64,000 nt of DNA from JAJYIW01 sp963781665 (GTDB lineage Bacteria > Chloroflexota > Anaerolineae > Anaerolineales > Anaerolineaceae): NCBI GenBank assembly GCA_963781665.1, contig CAWAGA010000002.1, forward strand, positions 3,844,001-3,908,000. Direction: 5' to 3'. The notes under the pieces were generated by a model, which was given only the letters and a program-made list of their open reading frames with translations, did no database searches and had not been told where the DNA came from. A program made the position numbers and the translations under genes. Position 1 is the first letter of the stretch. Every line of letters begins with the position of its first letter. Positions 27,032-35,224 of this stretch are shown here, piece by piece.

Positions 27032-27835
27032 TCAGGAAATCACCGTCCCTTTACCTTCCAACGCTGAAAAGAGCGGCTTCTCAGTTCTGCCATCGGCAAA
27101 AACAATCCTGGGAACACCTAACTCCAGGGCTTCACAAGCGCCGAGTACTTTCTTCTTCATTCTTCCTTCGGCAAAAGACATGGCATCTTCCACTTTGGAC
27201 TTGTCGATATGCTGGATCAAGGATTTTACGTCTGGGTAATGCCTTAACAGACCGGGAACGTTGGTCAATAAAATTAATTCATCAGCCTTGACCGCTCCTG
27301 CAACCATGGCTGCAGCTCGATCGGCGTCAACATTCAGGGCGTCTCCTTCCGGAGAAATTGCCAGGGGAGCGATGACGGGAGTCAAGCCAGCGTCTATCAA
27401 TTTTGTGAGCAGGTCTGCATTGATTTGTTCGATTTTTCCGGTGTAATCGTCACGAATGATCCTTTGTTTGCCATTTTCAAGGATGCGAACTGATTCTTTT
27501 CTTTTGGCGACCATGACCCGACCATCAACGCCCGATAACCCGAATGCATTGACGCCAAATTTCTGAAGAGCTTCAACCAGCAATGTGTTGATCTTCCCGG
27601 AGGTCACCATGGCGAAAATTTCCAATGTTGTCCGGTCGGTATAGCGGCTCGTAAACCCAGAGACCGCAGTGATGAATCGGGGCGGATGGCCGAGTTGGGT
27701 GGAGATTTCGTTTGTTTCGGCTGAGCCGCCGTGAACGAGAATTATTTGCCGGCCGTTTTTTACCAGGGCGGCAATATCGCTGCAAATTGCCTGCAAATTG
27801 ACTCCACTGGCGCCGCCGATTTTAACTACAAGCAT
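27032..27835 (-). CDS. lysZ: LysZ, LysW-aminoadipate (or glutamate) 6-kinase
   Basis: Amino-acid kinase family, 267 residues, phosphorylating the side-chain carboxylate of LysW-bound aminoadipate. N-terminal phosphate-binding KIGGASG is at residues 5-11, followed by LVHGGSAETNEIS near 34 and the C-terminal nucleotide region with NVDADRAAAMVAGAVKADELILLTNV around 175-200. It is related to ArgB N-acetylglutamate kinase, but the LysW context and the HGGSAETN substrate loop fit LysZ. It is the last gene of the lysW operon, about 22 bases after lysY. Confidence 0.92.
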   Translation of the reverse strand: MLVVKIGGASGVNLQAICSDIAALVKNGRQIILVHGGSAETNEISTQLGHPPRFITAVSGFTSRYTDRTTLEIFAMVTSGKINTLLVEALQKFGVNAFGLSGVDGRVMVAKRKESVRILENGKQRIIRDDYTGKIEQINADLLTKLIDAGLTPVIAPLAISPEGDALNVDADRAAAMVAGAVKADELILLTNVPGLLRHYPDVKSLIQHIDKSKVEDAMSFAEGRMKKKVLGACEALELGVPRIVFADGRTEKPLFSALEGKGTVIS

Positions 27836-27857
27836 TTAGAACTCCGTCGCAAATTGG

Positions 27858-28889
27858 TTAGATAGGATGTAATCCGGCAAAACCCAGACTGGTGGCTTCA
27901 TCGAAGCCGCACATCAGGTTCATCGCTTGGACTGCGGATCCGGCTGCGCCTTTCATCAGGTTATCGATTGCTGCCATCGCCACCACGTGTCCGTTTTCAG
28001 GATCGTAGTCAAACCCAACGTCCGCATAATTGCTGCCAGCCAATATTTTTGGTTCTGGAACCCGGTAAATTCCACGCCGGTCTTTCACCAGGCGGATGAA
28101 GGTCTCTGAATTAGCCCAGGCCCGGAAGACCTGCCAGAGGTCTTTCTCGCTGACCCCAGGTTTAGTGAAGGCATGTCCGGTCGCCAGGGCGCCTCTCACC
28201 AGGTCTACAGAAGTCATCGTCAGGTGAACATTTTCCAACCCGAGCTCCTGGATGACTTCAGCTGTATGCCTGTGGCCAAACGGCGAAAAAGTGCGGATGA
28301 TGCTGCTTCGTTCTGGGTGATGCGACCCCGGATTAGGCGAAGCGCCTCCCTCAGATGACCCAACTTTGATCTCGACGATAATCGGTCGGCTGGTATCCAA
28401 CACGTCTGACGAAATCAATGGAAATAAGGCAAGGTTGGCAGCAGTGGCATTACAGCCGACCCCGCTGATGTAGCTGGCATGGCGCATTTCTTCCCGGTGC
28501 AGCTCGGGCAGTCCATAAATGAACCGGTCCAGCCATAGGGGGGCGTGATGATCAGTGCCGTAGAATTTCTTATAGAGGGTGGAATCATGGATGCGGAAGT
28601 CTGCCGAGAGATCCACAATTTTAGGAGCCAGGGCAGCGTATTGGTCGATTGATTTTTGGCTTTCGCCGTGGGGCAGCGCCAAAAAAAGAACGTCGCAAGG
28701 TGACAGAACCTGGCGAGATGAAAATTTTAAACTGGTTTTTTTCCGAAGGTTGGGATGCTGCTGATAAACATATTCGCCCACGTGACTTTCCGAAGTCGCC
28801 TGGCTGATTTGAACATCAGGGTGGTCCATGAGAAGGCGGAGCAGCTCGCCGCCAACGTATCCGGAAGCACCTACGATGGATACTTTCAT
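27858..28889 (-). CDS. lysY: LysY, LysW-aminoadipyl/glutamyl phosphate reductase
   Basis: NADPH-dependent reductase (ArgC-like), 343 residues. N-terminal Rossmann motif GASGYVGGELLRLL lies at residues 7-20 and the catalytic cysteine is in SGVGCNATAANLALFPL near residue 150. SSEGGASPNPGSHHPERS near 178 and HRHTAEVIQELG near 205 fit the LysY/ArgC group. It reduces the acyl-phosphate made by LysZ to the semialdehyde used by LysJ. It lies about 60 bases after the frameshifted lysX2 and 22 before lysZ. Confidence 0.93.
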   Translation of the reverse strand: MKVSIVGASGYVGGELLRLLMDHPDVQISQATSESHVGEYVYQQHPNLRKKTSLKFSSRQVLSPCDVLFLALPHGESQKSIDQYAALAPKIVDLSADFRIHDSTLYKKFYGTDHHAPLWLDRFIYGLPELHREEMRHASYISGVGCNATAANLALFPLISSDVLDTSRPIIVEIKVGSSEGGASPNPGSHHPERSSIIRTFSPFGHRHTAEVIQELGLENVHLTMTSVDLVRGALATGHAFTKPGVSEKDLWQVFRAWANSETFIRLVKDRRGIYRVPEPKILAGSNYADVGFDYDPENGHVVAMAAIDNLMKGAAGSAVQAMNLMCGFDEATSLGFAGLHPI

Positions 28890-28948
28890 GAGGTCTGACC
28901 TTGGGTCGAGGATTTAGGTTGCAATGATGGCATTTTTCTTTCCTTGGC

Positions 28949-29855
28949 TCACGGCCAGCTTTGGATACTTACTGGAAGCGAAATCGAAGGCGTTGGTAGG
29001 GATATTTTTCCACCGCCCACTGCAACGGCATATTCAACCAACAGGCCGGCAATATCCACGCCTGTGGTTGGCGCCAGTGTGTGGAATTCCATGGTGTGAT
29101 TGACTTCGTTGATTAAATAACCTCTGGACGGGTCTTCTAAGACGTCGATGGCCAATGCACCTCCGCCAACAGCGTGAGCGGTGTCAATCAAAATCTTATG
29201 CAGGTCAGGTGTGATCGGACAGATTTCACCCAGCCCTCCTCTGGCAGTATTGGTGATCCAATGGGATGAGGAGCGATATATGGCGCAGACTGCTTCGTCA
29301 CCCAATACGAAGGCGCGGATATCCCGGCCGGGTTTGCGGATGAACTCTTGAATGTAATAAATCGAGTGTTGGTACGAGCCGAGGTTCTCTTTATGCTCAA
29401 GGATTGCCTCGGCGGCGTCGCGATCGTTGATCTTGGATAAGAGCCGTCCCCACGAGCCTACGATTGGCTTAAGGACGACCGGATATCCAATTTCTTCGAT
29501 GGCTGCGAGCGCCGATTCGGTGGTGAAGGCGATTTTTAACCCGGGGTTGGTTGATTCCTGCCTTCGAAAGTGCAATGGATGTTGCCATTTTATCGCCGCA
29601 AGTTGCCGCTACGTGAGCCATGTTGACCGTGGGCACACCCCATGCGTTCAATATCTGGGTAGCGTAAAGGCCTCGACCGTATGAAATGCACCTTTCGAGA
29701 ATTACATCGTAATTGAGCCATCGACCCGGATTGTCCAGCTCGAATGTTGCCAGGCGGTCGTCTATTTTGTCGAAATCGATGCCATGACGTTCGAGCGCCT
29801 CGAACAGCCATTTTTCTTCAACCCTTACCCGAGAATATAGAACACCTATTTTCAT
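28949..29855 (-). CDS. Second LysX-like ligase (LysX2/ArgX candidate), apparent frameshift
   Basis: Paralogue of lysX. Residues 1-112 are read from 29855, beginning MKIGVLYSRVRVEEKWLFEA. The rest continues in another frame down to 28949 with AFTTESALAAIEEIGYPVVLKP, LSKINDRDAAEAILEH and EVNHTMEFHTLAP. A single extra base in the T5 run at 29533-29537 (AAAAA on the coding strand) splits it; removing one restores a full-length protein of about 301 residues. It lies directly after lysW. Its place in the LysW operon and the nearby argGH suggest glutamate-LysW ligase (ArgX), but aminoadipate activity is equally possible. Read error is the likely cause of the break; true inactivation cannot be excluded. 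Confidence 0.85.
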
Positions 29856-29880
29856 TGGTCTTATCCTTTATCCTTGAAAA

Positions 29881-30057
29881 TCATTCGCCCCAATCTTCTT
29901 CTTCCATCGGTGCCAGCTCAAGCGTGACAGGTTCGAGGCTGATCACTTCTAGATCTATGCCACAATCAGGGCAAACCACAATTTCGCCTTGGACGACATC
30001 TTCCAGTTCGATTTCCGCATCACATTCAGGACAGTTAGTCTTGATTACATTAGCCAT
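29881..30057 (-). CDS. lysW: LysW amino-group carrier protein
   Basis: Small acidic carrier, 58 residues, that holds aminoadipate (and perhaps glutamate) intermediates on its C-terminal glutamate. The zinc-binding cysteines are in TNCPEC and VVCPDCG, and the C-terminus is the characteristic EDWGE. Start ATG at 30057 is chosen because GGAGG lies just upstream (on the minus strand of 30066-30070) and the protein then begins MANVIKTNCPEC; an upstream extension overlaps the leader terminator region. First gene of lysW-lysX2-lysY-lysZ, behind promoter, leader peptide and terminator. Confidence 0.97.
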   Translation of the reverse strand: MANVIKTNCPECDAEIELEDVVQGEIVVCPDCGIDLEVISLEPVTLELAPMEEEDWGE

Positions 30058-30086
30058 ACTAGGTTCCTCCATCATCGCATTGATAA

Positions 30087-30115
30087 ACAAAAAAGCCCTC
30101 CTGGTCAGGAGGGCT
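30087..30115 (-). terminator. Intrinsic terminator in the lysW leader
   Basis: On the minus strand AGCCCTCCTG (30106-30115) pairs perfectly with CAGGAGGGCT (30094-30103 read on minus), followed by six T. It ends about 30 bases before the lysW start, with GGAGG in between. A terminator in this position only makes sense as an attenuator for the lysW operon. Partly complementary leader segments (CCTCTCCCTGG near 30176-30188) could pair with its 3' arm, but that alternative is weaker than at argG or lys20. Confidence 0.75.
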
Positions 30116-30147
30116 CTCGGTTTTACTAAATTGCAGATAACGCTGCT

Positions 30148-30240
30148 TTACATTAACCGAAACGAACCAACTTCCCAGGGAGAGGTCGGGCATGTTGGCT
30201 TAGCTCGTAAACGGAGTTCAACAACGATTAATGTAGTCAT
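30148..30240 (-). CDS. Leader peptide of the lysW operon
   Basis: A 30-codon frame from ATG at 30240 to TAA at 30148, about 13 bases after the predicted transcription start and 32 bases before the terminator hairpin. It begins MTTLIVVELRLRAKP, so Arg-Leu-Arg-Ala-Lys codons sit in the middle. A weak GAAGAA precedes the ATG. Position between promoter and terminator supports a regulatory leader; stalling at Arg or Lys codons would sense the products of the LysW routes. No protein function expected. Confidence 0.5.
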   Translation of the reverse strand: MTTLIVVELRLRAKPTCPTSPWEVGSFRLM

Positions 30241-30259
30241 ATTGTTCTTCAACCCGGTT

Positions 30260-30288
30260 ATATTAACTCAAATAACGATGAATGTCAA
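30260..30288 (-). promoter_or_regulatory. Sigma-70 promoter of the lysW operon
   Basis: Consensus TTGACA (30283-30288) and TAATAT (30260-30265) with 17-base spacing on the minus strand. Transcription would start near 30253, about 200 bases upstream of lysW. Confidence 0.7.
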
Positions 30289-30300
30289 GAGCTATTTTTA

Positions 30301-30510
30301 TTAATATTTTTGGATGTTAGGATCGCTATTTATTCCAGTAAAGGATGTTGTTATGGTCTGCGGAGCCAGCGCGGTATACGCAGGCACAACCAGTAAAGAT
30401 GAAGCATTGCGGTTGGCGTTTTCGATGAAGATGGTATTGACGACCGAAGCGATAATAATCGCCATTACGAAGATTAAACCTGCAATCGTGTAGATAAAAA
30501 TGGTCCTCAA
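30301..30510 (-). CDS. Small single-span membrane protein
   Basis: About 69 residues starting at a TTG (30510) that has GGAGG nine bases upstream; an in-frame ATG at 30546 is the alternative start. An N-terminal hydrophobic helix (IYTIAGLIFVMAIIIASVV) is followed by a short polar tail rich in Thr, Ser and Pro. This resembles a membrane anchor with a small extracytoplasmic tail. Its stop is about 13 bases upstream of the lysW promoter. I recognise no family; it may be real because of the ribosome site and clean helix, but it could be spurious. Confidence 0.45.
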   Translation of the reverse strand: MRTIFIYTIAGLIFVMAIIIASVVNTIFIENANRNASSLLVVPAYTALAPQTITTSFTGINSDPNIQKY

Positions 30511-30633
30511 AATAAAATTCCTCCATTCATGATCATAGCATCCCATATTAAATTTATGATGAGTAGGATGAAGAAAGGGGAATTAAAAAGTCCTGAATCT
30601 GAAGTGCGTTTCAAATCGAATCGATAATAATCT

Positions 30634-30649
30634 CAATTGACTCTGACCT
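30634..30649. repeat. Left copy of 16-base direct repeat flanking the ISNCY-like element
   Basis: CAATTGACTCTGACCT occurs here and again at 32272-32287, exactly outside the two element ends. This is the expected target-site duplication and is long for an IS. Confidence 0.8.
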
Positions 30650-32271
30650 GTCAATGCAAAGTAGAAATGTCCCCTATTCTGCAAAGTAGAGATGTCCCCT
30701 TGGGCAAGGGTGGGTAAAAAAGTATGGTAGATTCCATGGGACTCGTGAGGAGGATAGGGCAACGCTGGCACCCTACGAGTGCAGGGAGCGACCCGAGCGC
30801 CGCCACGAGGCCGAAGACTGGGCAGAGACCGAAAGGCACTGCCCTTTTTCTTTCTACCCAGTCTTTGGCCGAAAAGCGCTAAACTCACAGCCTGACCTGC
30901 CTCAAGATTGGCCATTGGGAGAGGGTTCCTGGATCGGCTGACCATTGAGATGGCGGCCGAAGTTACGTCGCCAGGGATGATCGGGAGCGGGGGCGTGTGG
31001 GGTGCGGAGGTGATGATCGAGGGTTTTGGTATCCACGACTTCAGCCTGATGCTTCTGCTTGTGAAAGATGGTGTAATCAAGGGGTTTGTTTTTATAGAGG
31101 ATGGTGACTTCTCCTTGGGCATTTTCACAGATCAAGACCTGAGCATGGCGCAAAGCGTAATCGGGACGCTCGGATTGGACTTGGTAGATGACCTTGTTAG
31201 CTTGCACGGTCAGGTTTTTGGTCAAAATGCCTGTCTTTTGATGGCTGAGAATGAGGTCCAGGTTCTCAGTTTTGAGCAGTGGGCGATGGGCATCATGGTT
31301 GCTGCGAGGTACCACTGCAAATCGCCGATTGAAATCCTCACGAAAGGTGGCTAAAAAAGCATTCCCGGCAGTCATGTTGGAGATGCCCTGCAAGCGCAAT
31401 TCCTTCACCAGGCGGTCCTGGAGAGTTCTGATTGGCACGTTCGACGCGTCCTTTGGCCTGAGGGCTATTGGCGCACAGGATTTGGATGCCCAGTTCACCC
31501 ATCGCCCGGCCAAACTGGGTCAGACCAGGGCCCAGGCCTGTGGTTTGCTCGGCGTTGACATGGAAAATGCCATGCTTATCGCTGTAGAAGGCCACCGGCT
31601 TGCCACAGCGCTCAAAATAGTGCCGGGCAGCCTCACCATAGCCAAAGAAGCTCTCATGGGGCACAAACCACAGCTCCAGCAATTGCCCGCTGGCATCGTC
31701 GATGAAGACCAAGAGGGTGCACTTCGGTCCGCGCCCCTCAAACCAGGCATAGTCTGACCCATCAATTTGCACCAACTCACCCAAACAGGCTCGCCGCTCC
31801 CGCATCTGATGGACGGAAGGTTGCTTGGCTCGCTTGGGCTTCCAGATATCTTCTTCAACCATGATCCGTCGCACGCTTTCCCGCGATAAGTGCAAGTGAT
31901 GCAATTCGGTGAGCTTCTCGTGGGCCAAGGTCGGCCCAAAGTCCGAGTATTTCTCCTTGATCAAATCCAAAGCTTGTTTGGCAATGCCTGCATCGAGCTG
32001 GTTATTACTGGGTTTACCTCGCCTGGTACTGACCAATCCTTTGGCCCCTTGTTGGCGGTAAGCCTGCCAGAGCCGCTTGACTTGGCGGGTGCTGATTCCC
32101 AGCAGTTGAGCAGCTTCTTTTTGGGTCAAACGTTTGTCCTTCAAACGTTGCATCACTTCTAAACGGGTTATTTCTTGTTTACTCATTGTCAGTAGTTCGT
32201 CCACTTTGTGTCCCTTTCAAAGGGGACATTTTAACTTTGCGAAAAGGGGACTCTACTACTTTGCGCTAACA
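30650..32271 (-). mobile_element. ISNCY (IS1202-like) insertion sequence
   Basis: Element of about 1.6 kb between the lysW region and argG, bounded by 16-base direct repeats. Each end carries two tandem copies of a 19-base motif of the form GCAAAGTnnnnnTGTCCCC: left 30656-30674 and 30681-30699; right, inverted, 32222-32240 and 32246-32264. These are probably transposase-binding end repeats. It contains one transposase gene on the minus strand (30902-32204, frameshifted). Between that gene's stop and the left end lie about 200 bases of GC-rich non-coding DNA with no recognised gene. The insertion sits one base before the argG -35 box. Confidence 0.85.
30902..32204 (-). pseudogene. ISNCY-family transposase, frameshifted
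   Basis: DDE/RNase H-like transposase. N-terminal helix-turn-helix (KEAAQLLGISTRQVKRLWQAY) at residues 30-52, HTH_29-like second region, then integrase core with VQIDGSDYAWF, LLVFIDDASGQ near residue 175 and NSPQAKGRVERANQ near 260, matching the D, D and E regions. After ERANQ the frame breaks: one extra base at 31426-31427 shifts it. The C-terminal part continues as TLQDRLVKELRLQGISNMTAGNAFL to 30902, giving about 434 residues if repaired. Either an inactive copy, a read error, or a programmed frameshift; the lack of a slippery run makes the last unlikely. Confidence 0.8.
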
Positions 32272-32287
32272 CAATTGACTCTGACCT
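32272..32287. repeat. Right copy of 16-base direct repeat flanking the ISNCY-like element
   Basis: CAATTGACTCTGACCT, identical to 30634-30649. Its last base is also the first T of the TTGACA -35 box proposed for argG, so insertion left that promoter intact. Confidence 0.8.
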
Positions 32288-32314
32288 TGACATCCCGGCA
32301 ATAGAAAGTAAAAT
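32287..32314 (+). promoter_or_regulatory. Promoter of the argGH operon
   Basis: TTGACA (32287-32292) and TAAAAT (32309-32314) with 16-base spacing. The leader peptide ATG follows at 32323, so the 5' untranslated stretch would be very short, or the TTG/ATG context is reached with few bases. argG starts 245 bases downstream. Confidence 0.55.
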
Positions 32315-32322
32315 TGAATGCA

Positions 32323-32376
32323 ATGAAAGCGGCCTTACTTTTCGATCGCGCTCGACGAAGCCAATCCTTGACATAA
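32323..32376 (+). CDS. Arginine-rich leader peptide of argG
   Basis: Short frame MKAALLFDRARRSQSLT, 17 residues, ending in TAA. Three Arg codons (CGC, CGA, CGA within Arg-Ala-Arg-Arg) directly precede the CCAATCC segment (32361-32367) that starts the attenuator pairing. A ribosome waiting for Arg-tRNA would cover that segment. The frame is too short for standard gene finding. Its position behind a promoter and before a terminator, together with the codon content, makes a regulatory leader peptide very likely. Confidence 0.75.
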   Translation: MKAALLFDRARRSQSLT

Positions 32377-32448
32377 ATGGATTGGTAGGAAGGCGTTATT
32401 GTAGCAAGACCAGAAAAAAATTGTATTATCTTCTATCAGAAAGCAAAG

Positions 32449-32471
32449 CCTACCCATCCGGTAGGTTTTTT
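32449..32471 (+). terminator. Intrinsic terminator of the argG attenuator
   Basis: CCTACC (32449-32454) pairs with GGTAGG (32460-32465), followed by TTTTTT. The alternative partner is the upstream segment GGATTGGTAGG (32379-32389), which can pair with CCTACCCATCC (32449-32459) at 10 of 11 positions. That segment can itself pair with CCAATCC (32361-32367) at seven positions. This is the standard 1:2, 2:3, 3:4 attenuator layout. Further hairpins around 32490-32540 before argG remain unassigned. Confidence 0.8.
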
Positions 32472-32566
32472 GTTTCTCGAAATGGTGCGCCTTACTGCAG
32501 GGATGATTCCTGGCAGGGCCTGGCACTTCGAAAATTAGTTCTAATAACAAATCTTAGGAGGTCTAA

Positions 32567-33820
32567 ATGGCAAATAAAAGTGCTAAGAAAGTAGTTTTGG
32601 CGTATTCCGGTGGCCTGGATACGTCTGTAATTGTTCCATGGCTGATCGAAAACTATAATTGCGAAGTCATATGCTACACAGCTGACGTCGGCCAGGGGGA
32701 GGAGATGTCAGGATTGGAAGAACGGGCTAAGCAAAGTGGTGCAAGCAAATTGATTATCGAGGACTTGCGCGCTGAATTTTGCACTGGCTACCTTTTCCCA
32801 CTGCTGCATTCGGGCGCCATCTACGAACGCAAATACCTGTTGGGGACCGCAATTGCGAGGCCATTGATTGCCAAGCGCCAGGTCGAAATTGCTGAGGCGG
32901 AAGGCGCCGATGCTGTCGCTCACGGTTGCACCGGTAAGGGCAACGACCAGGTGCGGTTCGAGCTGGCTTTTACCGCTCTCAACCCGACTCTAAAGGTGAT
33001 CGCTCCCTGGCGCGAGTGGAGCATCCAATCACGCGAAGACGCTCAAGAATACCTGCGCGCCAGGAACCTGCCCCTTCCCAAGAGTAACCCATCGCTATTC
33101 AGCCGTGACCGCAACCTCTGGCACATCTCCCATGAAGGCGGGCCACTCGAGGATGATAATTACGTTCCGGACGAATCGCTCTTTCTCTTGTCTGTTTCGC
33201 CTCAGAATGCGCCTGACCAATACGAAGATATAACCATCGGATTTGAAGAAGGCAATCCGGTCAGCCTGAATGGTAAAGCAGTTCCACCTCTCCAATTAAT
33301 CGAGGACCTTAATAAAATTGGCGGAAAACATGGCGTCGGCCGGATCGACCTGGTCGAGAACCGCCTGGTTGGAATGAAATCGCGTGGCATTTACGAGACT
33401 CCCGGCGGCTCGATCTTGAGTTTTGCGCATAAAGAGCTCGAATCGATCACATTGGATCGGGAGACGCTCCATTATAAAGACATTTTGGCTTTGAAATATG
33501 CCGAATTGGTCTACTTTGGCCTCTGGTTCACGCCTTTACGCCAGGCGATGGATGCTTTCTTCAAGGAAACTCAAAATGTTGTCACCGGAACGATTACCGT
33601 CAGGCTTTATAAAGGTAATATCTCGGTTGCCGGACGCAGCAGCCCGTACAGCCTGTATCGTGAAGAATTTGCCACCTTTGGCCACTCTCCGGTTTACGAC
33701 CAGTCCGACGCGGCCGGATTTATCCGCTTATTTGGATTACCATCCAAGGTTCAGGCGATGATGAAAGGCCTTGGCGAAGGCATTCCACCCGTACCGATTG
33801 AAAAGATTGTGCGCGATTAG
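32567..33820 (+). CDS. argG: Argininosuccinate synthase
   Basis: Joins citrulline and aspartate with ATP to form argininosuccinate, the penultimate arginine step. 417 residues, usual length. ATP-binding PP-loop AYSGGLDTSVIVPWL lies at residues 12-26, GQGEEMSG near 45, HGCTGKGNDQVRFE near 118, and the family segment around EGGPLEDDNYVPDESLF near 192-208. ATG at 32567 has TTAGGAGG a few bases upstream. Translation of argH follows after 14 bases. Regulated, I infer, by the attenuator in its leader. Confidence 0.98.
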   Translation: MANKSAKKVVLAYSGGLDTSVIVPWLIENYNCEVICYTADVGQGEEMSGLEERAKQSGASKLIIEDLRAEFCTGYLFPLLHSGAIYERKYLLGTAIARPLIAKRQVEIAEAEGADAVAHGCTGKGNDQVRFELAFTALNPTLKVIAPWREWSIQSREDAQEYLRARNLPLPKSNPSLFSRDRNLWHISHEGGPLEDDNYVPDESLFLLSVSPQNAPDQYEDITIGFEEGNPVSLNGKAVPPLQLIEDLNKIGGKHGVGRIDLVENRLVGMKSRGIYETPGGSILSFAHKELESITLDRETLHYKDILALKYAELVYFGLWFTPLRQAMDAFFKETQNVVTGTITVRLYKGNISVAGRSSPYSLYREEFATFGHSPVYDQSDAAGFIRLFGLPSKVQAMMKGLGEGIPPVPIEKIVRD

Positions 33821-33834
33821 GTTAAAATTAACAT

Positions 33835-35217
33835 ATGAAATTATGGTCTGGCCGCCTACCTGGATCGCTCGATCCGATTGCCGCCCGCCTGAATAACTCG
33901 CTTCCATTCGATCGACGCCTGGCCCAGGTAGATGTTCAAGGGTCAATTGCCTGGGCTCGGGCGATAACGAAAGCAGGGATCCTCAGCGAGCAAGAATCTG
34001 AAACCATTATCGCCGGTCTGCAGAAAGTCCTAGCGGAATTTAATGGTGATGAATTCGCCTACAAGGAAAGCGATGAAGATATCCACACGGCGGTTGAAAG
34101 GCGGCTGACCGAGTTGATCGGCCCGGTCGGTGGCAAGCTGCATACTGGCAGGAGTTGGAACGACCAGGTGGCGACCGATTTCAGGTTATGGCTGTTAGAA
34201 ACGATTGGTCCTCTGCAACAAGAACTGGTGGATCTACAAGCGGTCCTGGTTGCTCGGGCAGAAAATGATTTTGGCGTTGCGTTACCCGGATACACTCATT
34301 TCCAGCAAGCCCAGCCCATCCTATTGAGCCACTGGTGGCTCTCGCATTTCTGGGGGCTGCAGCGCGATCGTGAGCGCCTTGAAGAGCTGATCCCTCGGAT
34401 CAGTGTCTGTCCTCTGGGAAGCGGCGCCTTAGCCGGAACGAGCCTGGCGATAAATCGTCAGGGACTGGCAGACGAGCTTGGATTTACCGATGTTGCCCCA
34501 AACAGCCTGGACGCCGTTTCTGACCGTGACTTCGCGGTTGAGTTCCTGTTTTGGTCAACCCTGACCGGAGTCCATCTCAGCCGGCTGGCTGAGGCGCTGA
34601 TCCTCTATTCGACCCGTGAATTCGGATTCATCACCCTGGCAGATGCCTATTCGACCGGATCGAGCTTGATGCCGCAAAAGAAAAACCCAGACCCTTTAGA
34701 GTTGGCCCGGGGGAAGAGCGGGGTATTGATCGGAAAATTGAGCGGGCTGTTGAGCGTGCTCAAAGGGCTGCCGTCCGCGTACGATAAGGATTTGCAAGAA
34801 GATAAACCTCCCGTGTTTGAATCGGCCGACATAATTGCGATGTTATTAAAAGTTATGGAAGGATTGATCTCGACCCTGACCGTAAACGCTGGTCGCTGCA
34901 TGGAAGCGATTAGTTGGCAGCTTATGGCTACAGATTTGGCTGATTTCCTGGTTGCGAAAGGGGTGCCATTTCGCGAAGCTCACGGGGCGGTCGGTCAGGT
35001 GGTGCGCAAAGCAGAATCACTGGCGGTCGAGCTCCCCCAATTACCGTTGACCGAATGGCAGGCAATTCATCCAGGCTTCGACGAGAGCCTTTACCGGGTA
35101 TTCGAGGTGGAGCATTCGCTATCGTTGCGGGCTGCCTGGGGCGGAACCGCTCCTGAAGCAGTCCGGCGGCAGCTTGAGCTGGCAAAGAAGACCCTGGCTG
35201 TGAGCCGGCAGCATTGA
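33835..35217 (+). CDS. argH: Argininosuccinate lyase
   Basis: Splits argininosuccinate into arginine and fumarate. 460 residues, usual length. Fumarase/aspartase superfamily signature GSSLMPQKKNPDPLELARGK lies near residues 278-297, with HTGRSWNDQVATDFRLWL near 102-120 and PGYTHFQQAQPILLSHW near 150. It is the second gene of argGH. The next gene is convergent, 7 bases after the stop. Confidence 0.98.
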   Translation: MKLWSGRLPGSLDPIAARLNNSLPFDRRLAQVDVQGSIAWARAITKAGILSEQESETIIAGLQKVLAEFNGDEFAYKESDEDIHTAVERRLTELIGPVGGKLHTGRSWNDQVATDFRLWLLETIGPLQQELVDLQAVLVARAENDFGVALPGYTHFQQAQPILLSHWWLSHFWGLQRDRERLEELIPRISVCPLGSGALAGTSLAINRQGLADELGFTDVAPNSLDAVSDRDFAVEFLFWSTLTGVHLSRLAEALILYSTREFGFITLADAYSTGSSLMPQKKNPDPLELARGKSGVLIGKLSGLLSVLKGLPSAYDKDLQEDKPPVFESADIIAMLLKVMEGLISTLTVNAGRCMEAISWQLMATDLADFLVAKGVPFREAHGAVGQVVRKAESLAVELPQLPLTEWQAIHPGFDESLYRVFEVEHSLSLRAAWGGTAPEAVRRQLELAKKTLAVSRQH

Positions 35218-35224
35218 GAGTGAG

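Noticed and set aside
29744..30304. 186-codon open frame on the plus strand across lysW and its leader
   Set aside because: Antisense to lysX2, lysW, terminator and leader; no motif, low-complexity Ser-rich protein.
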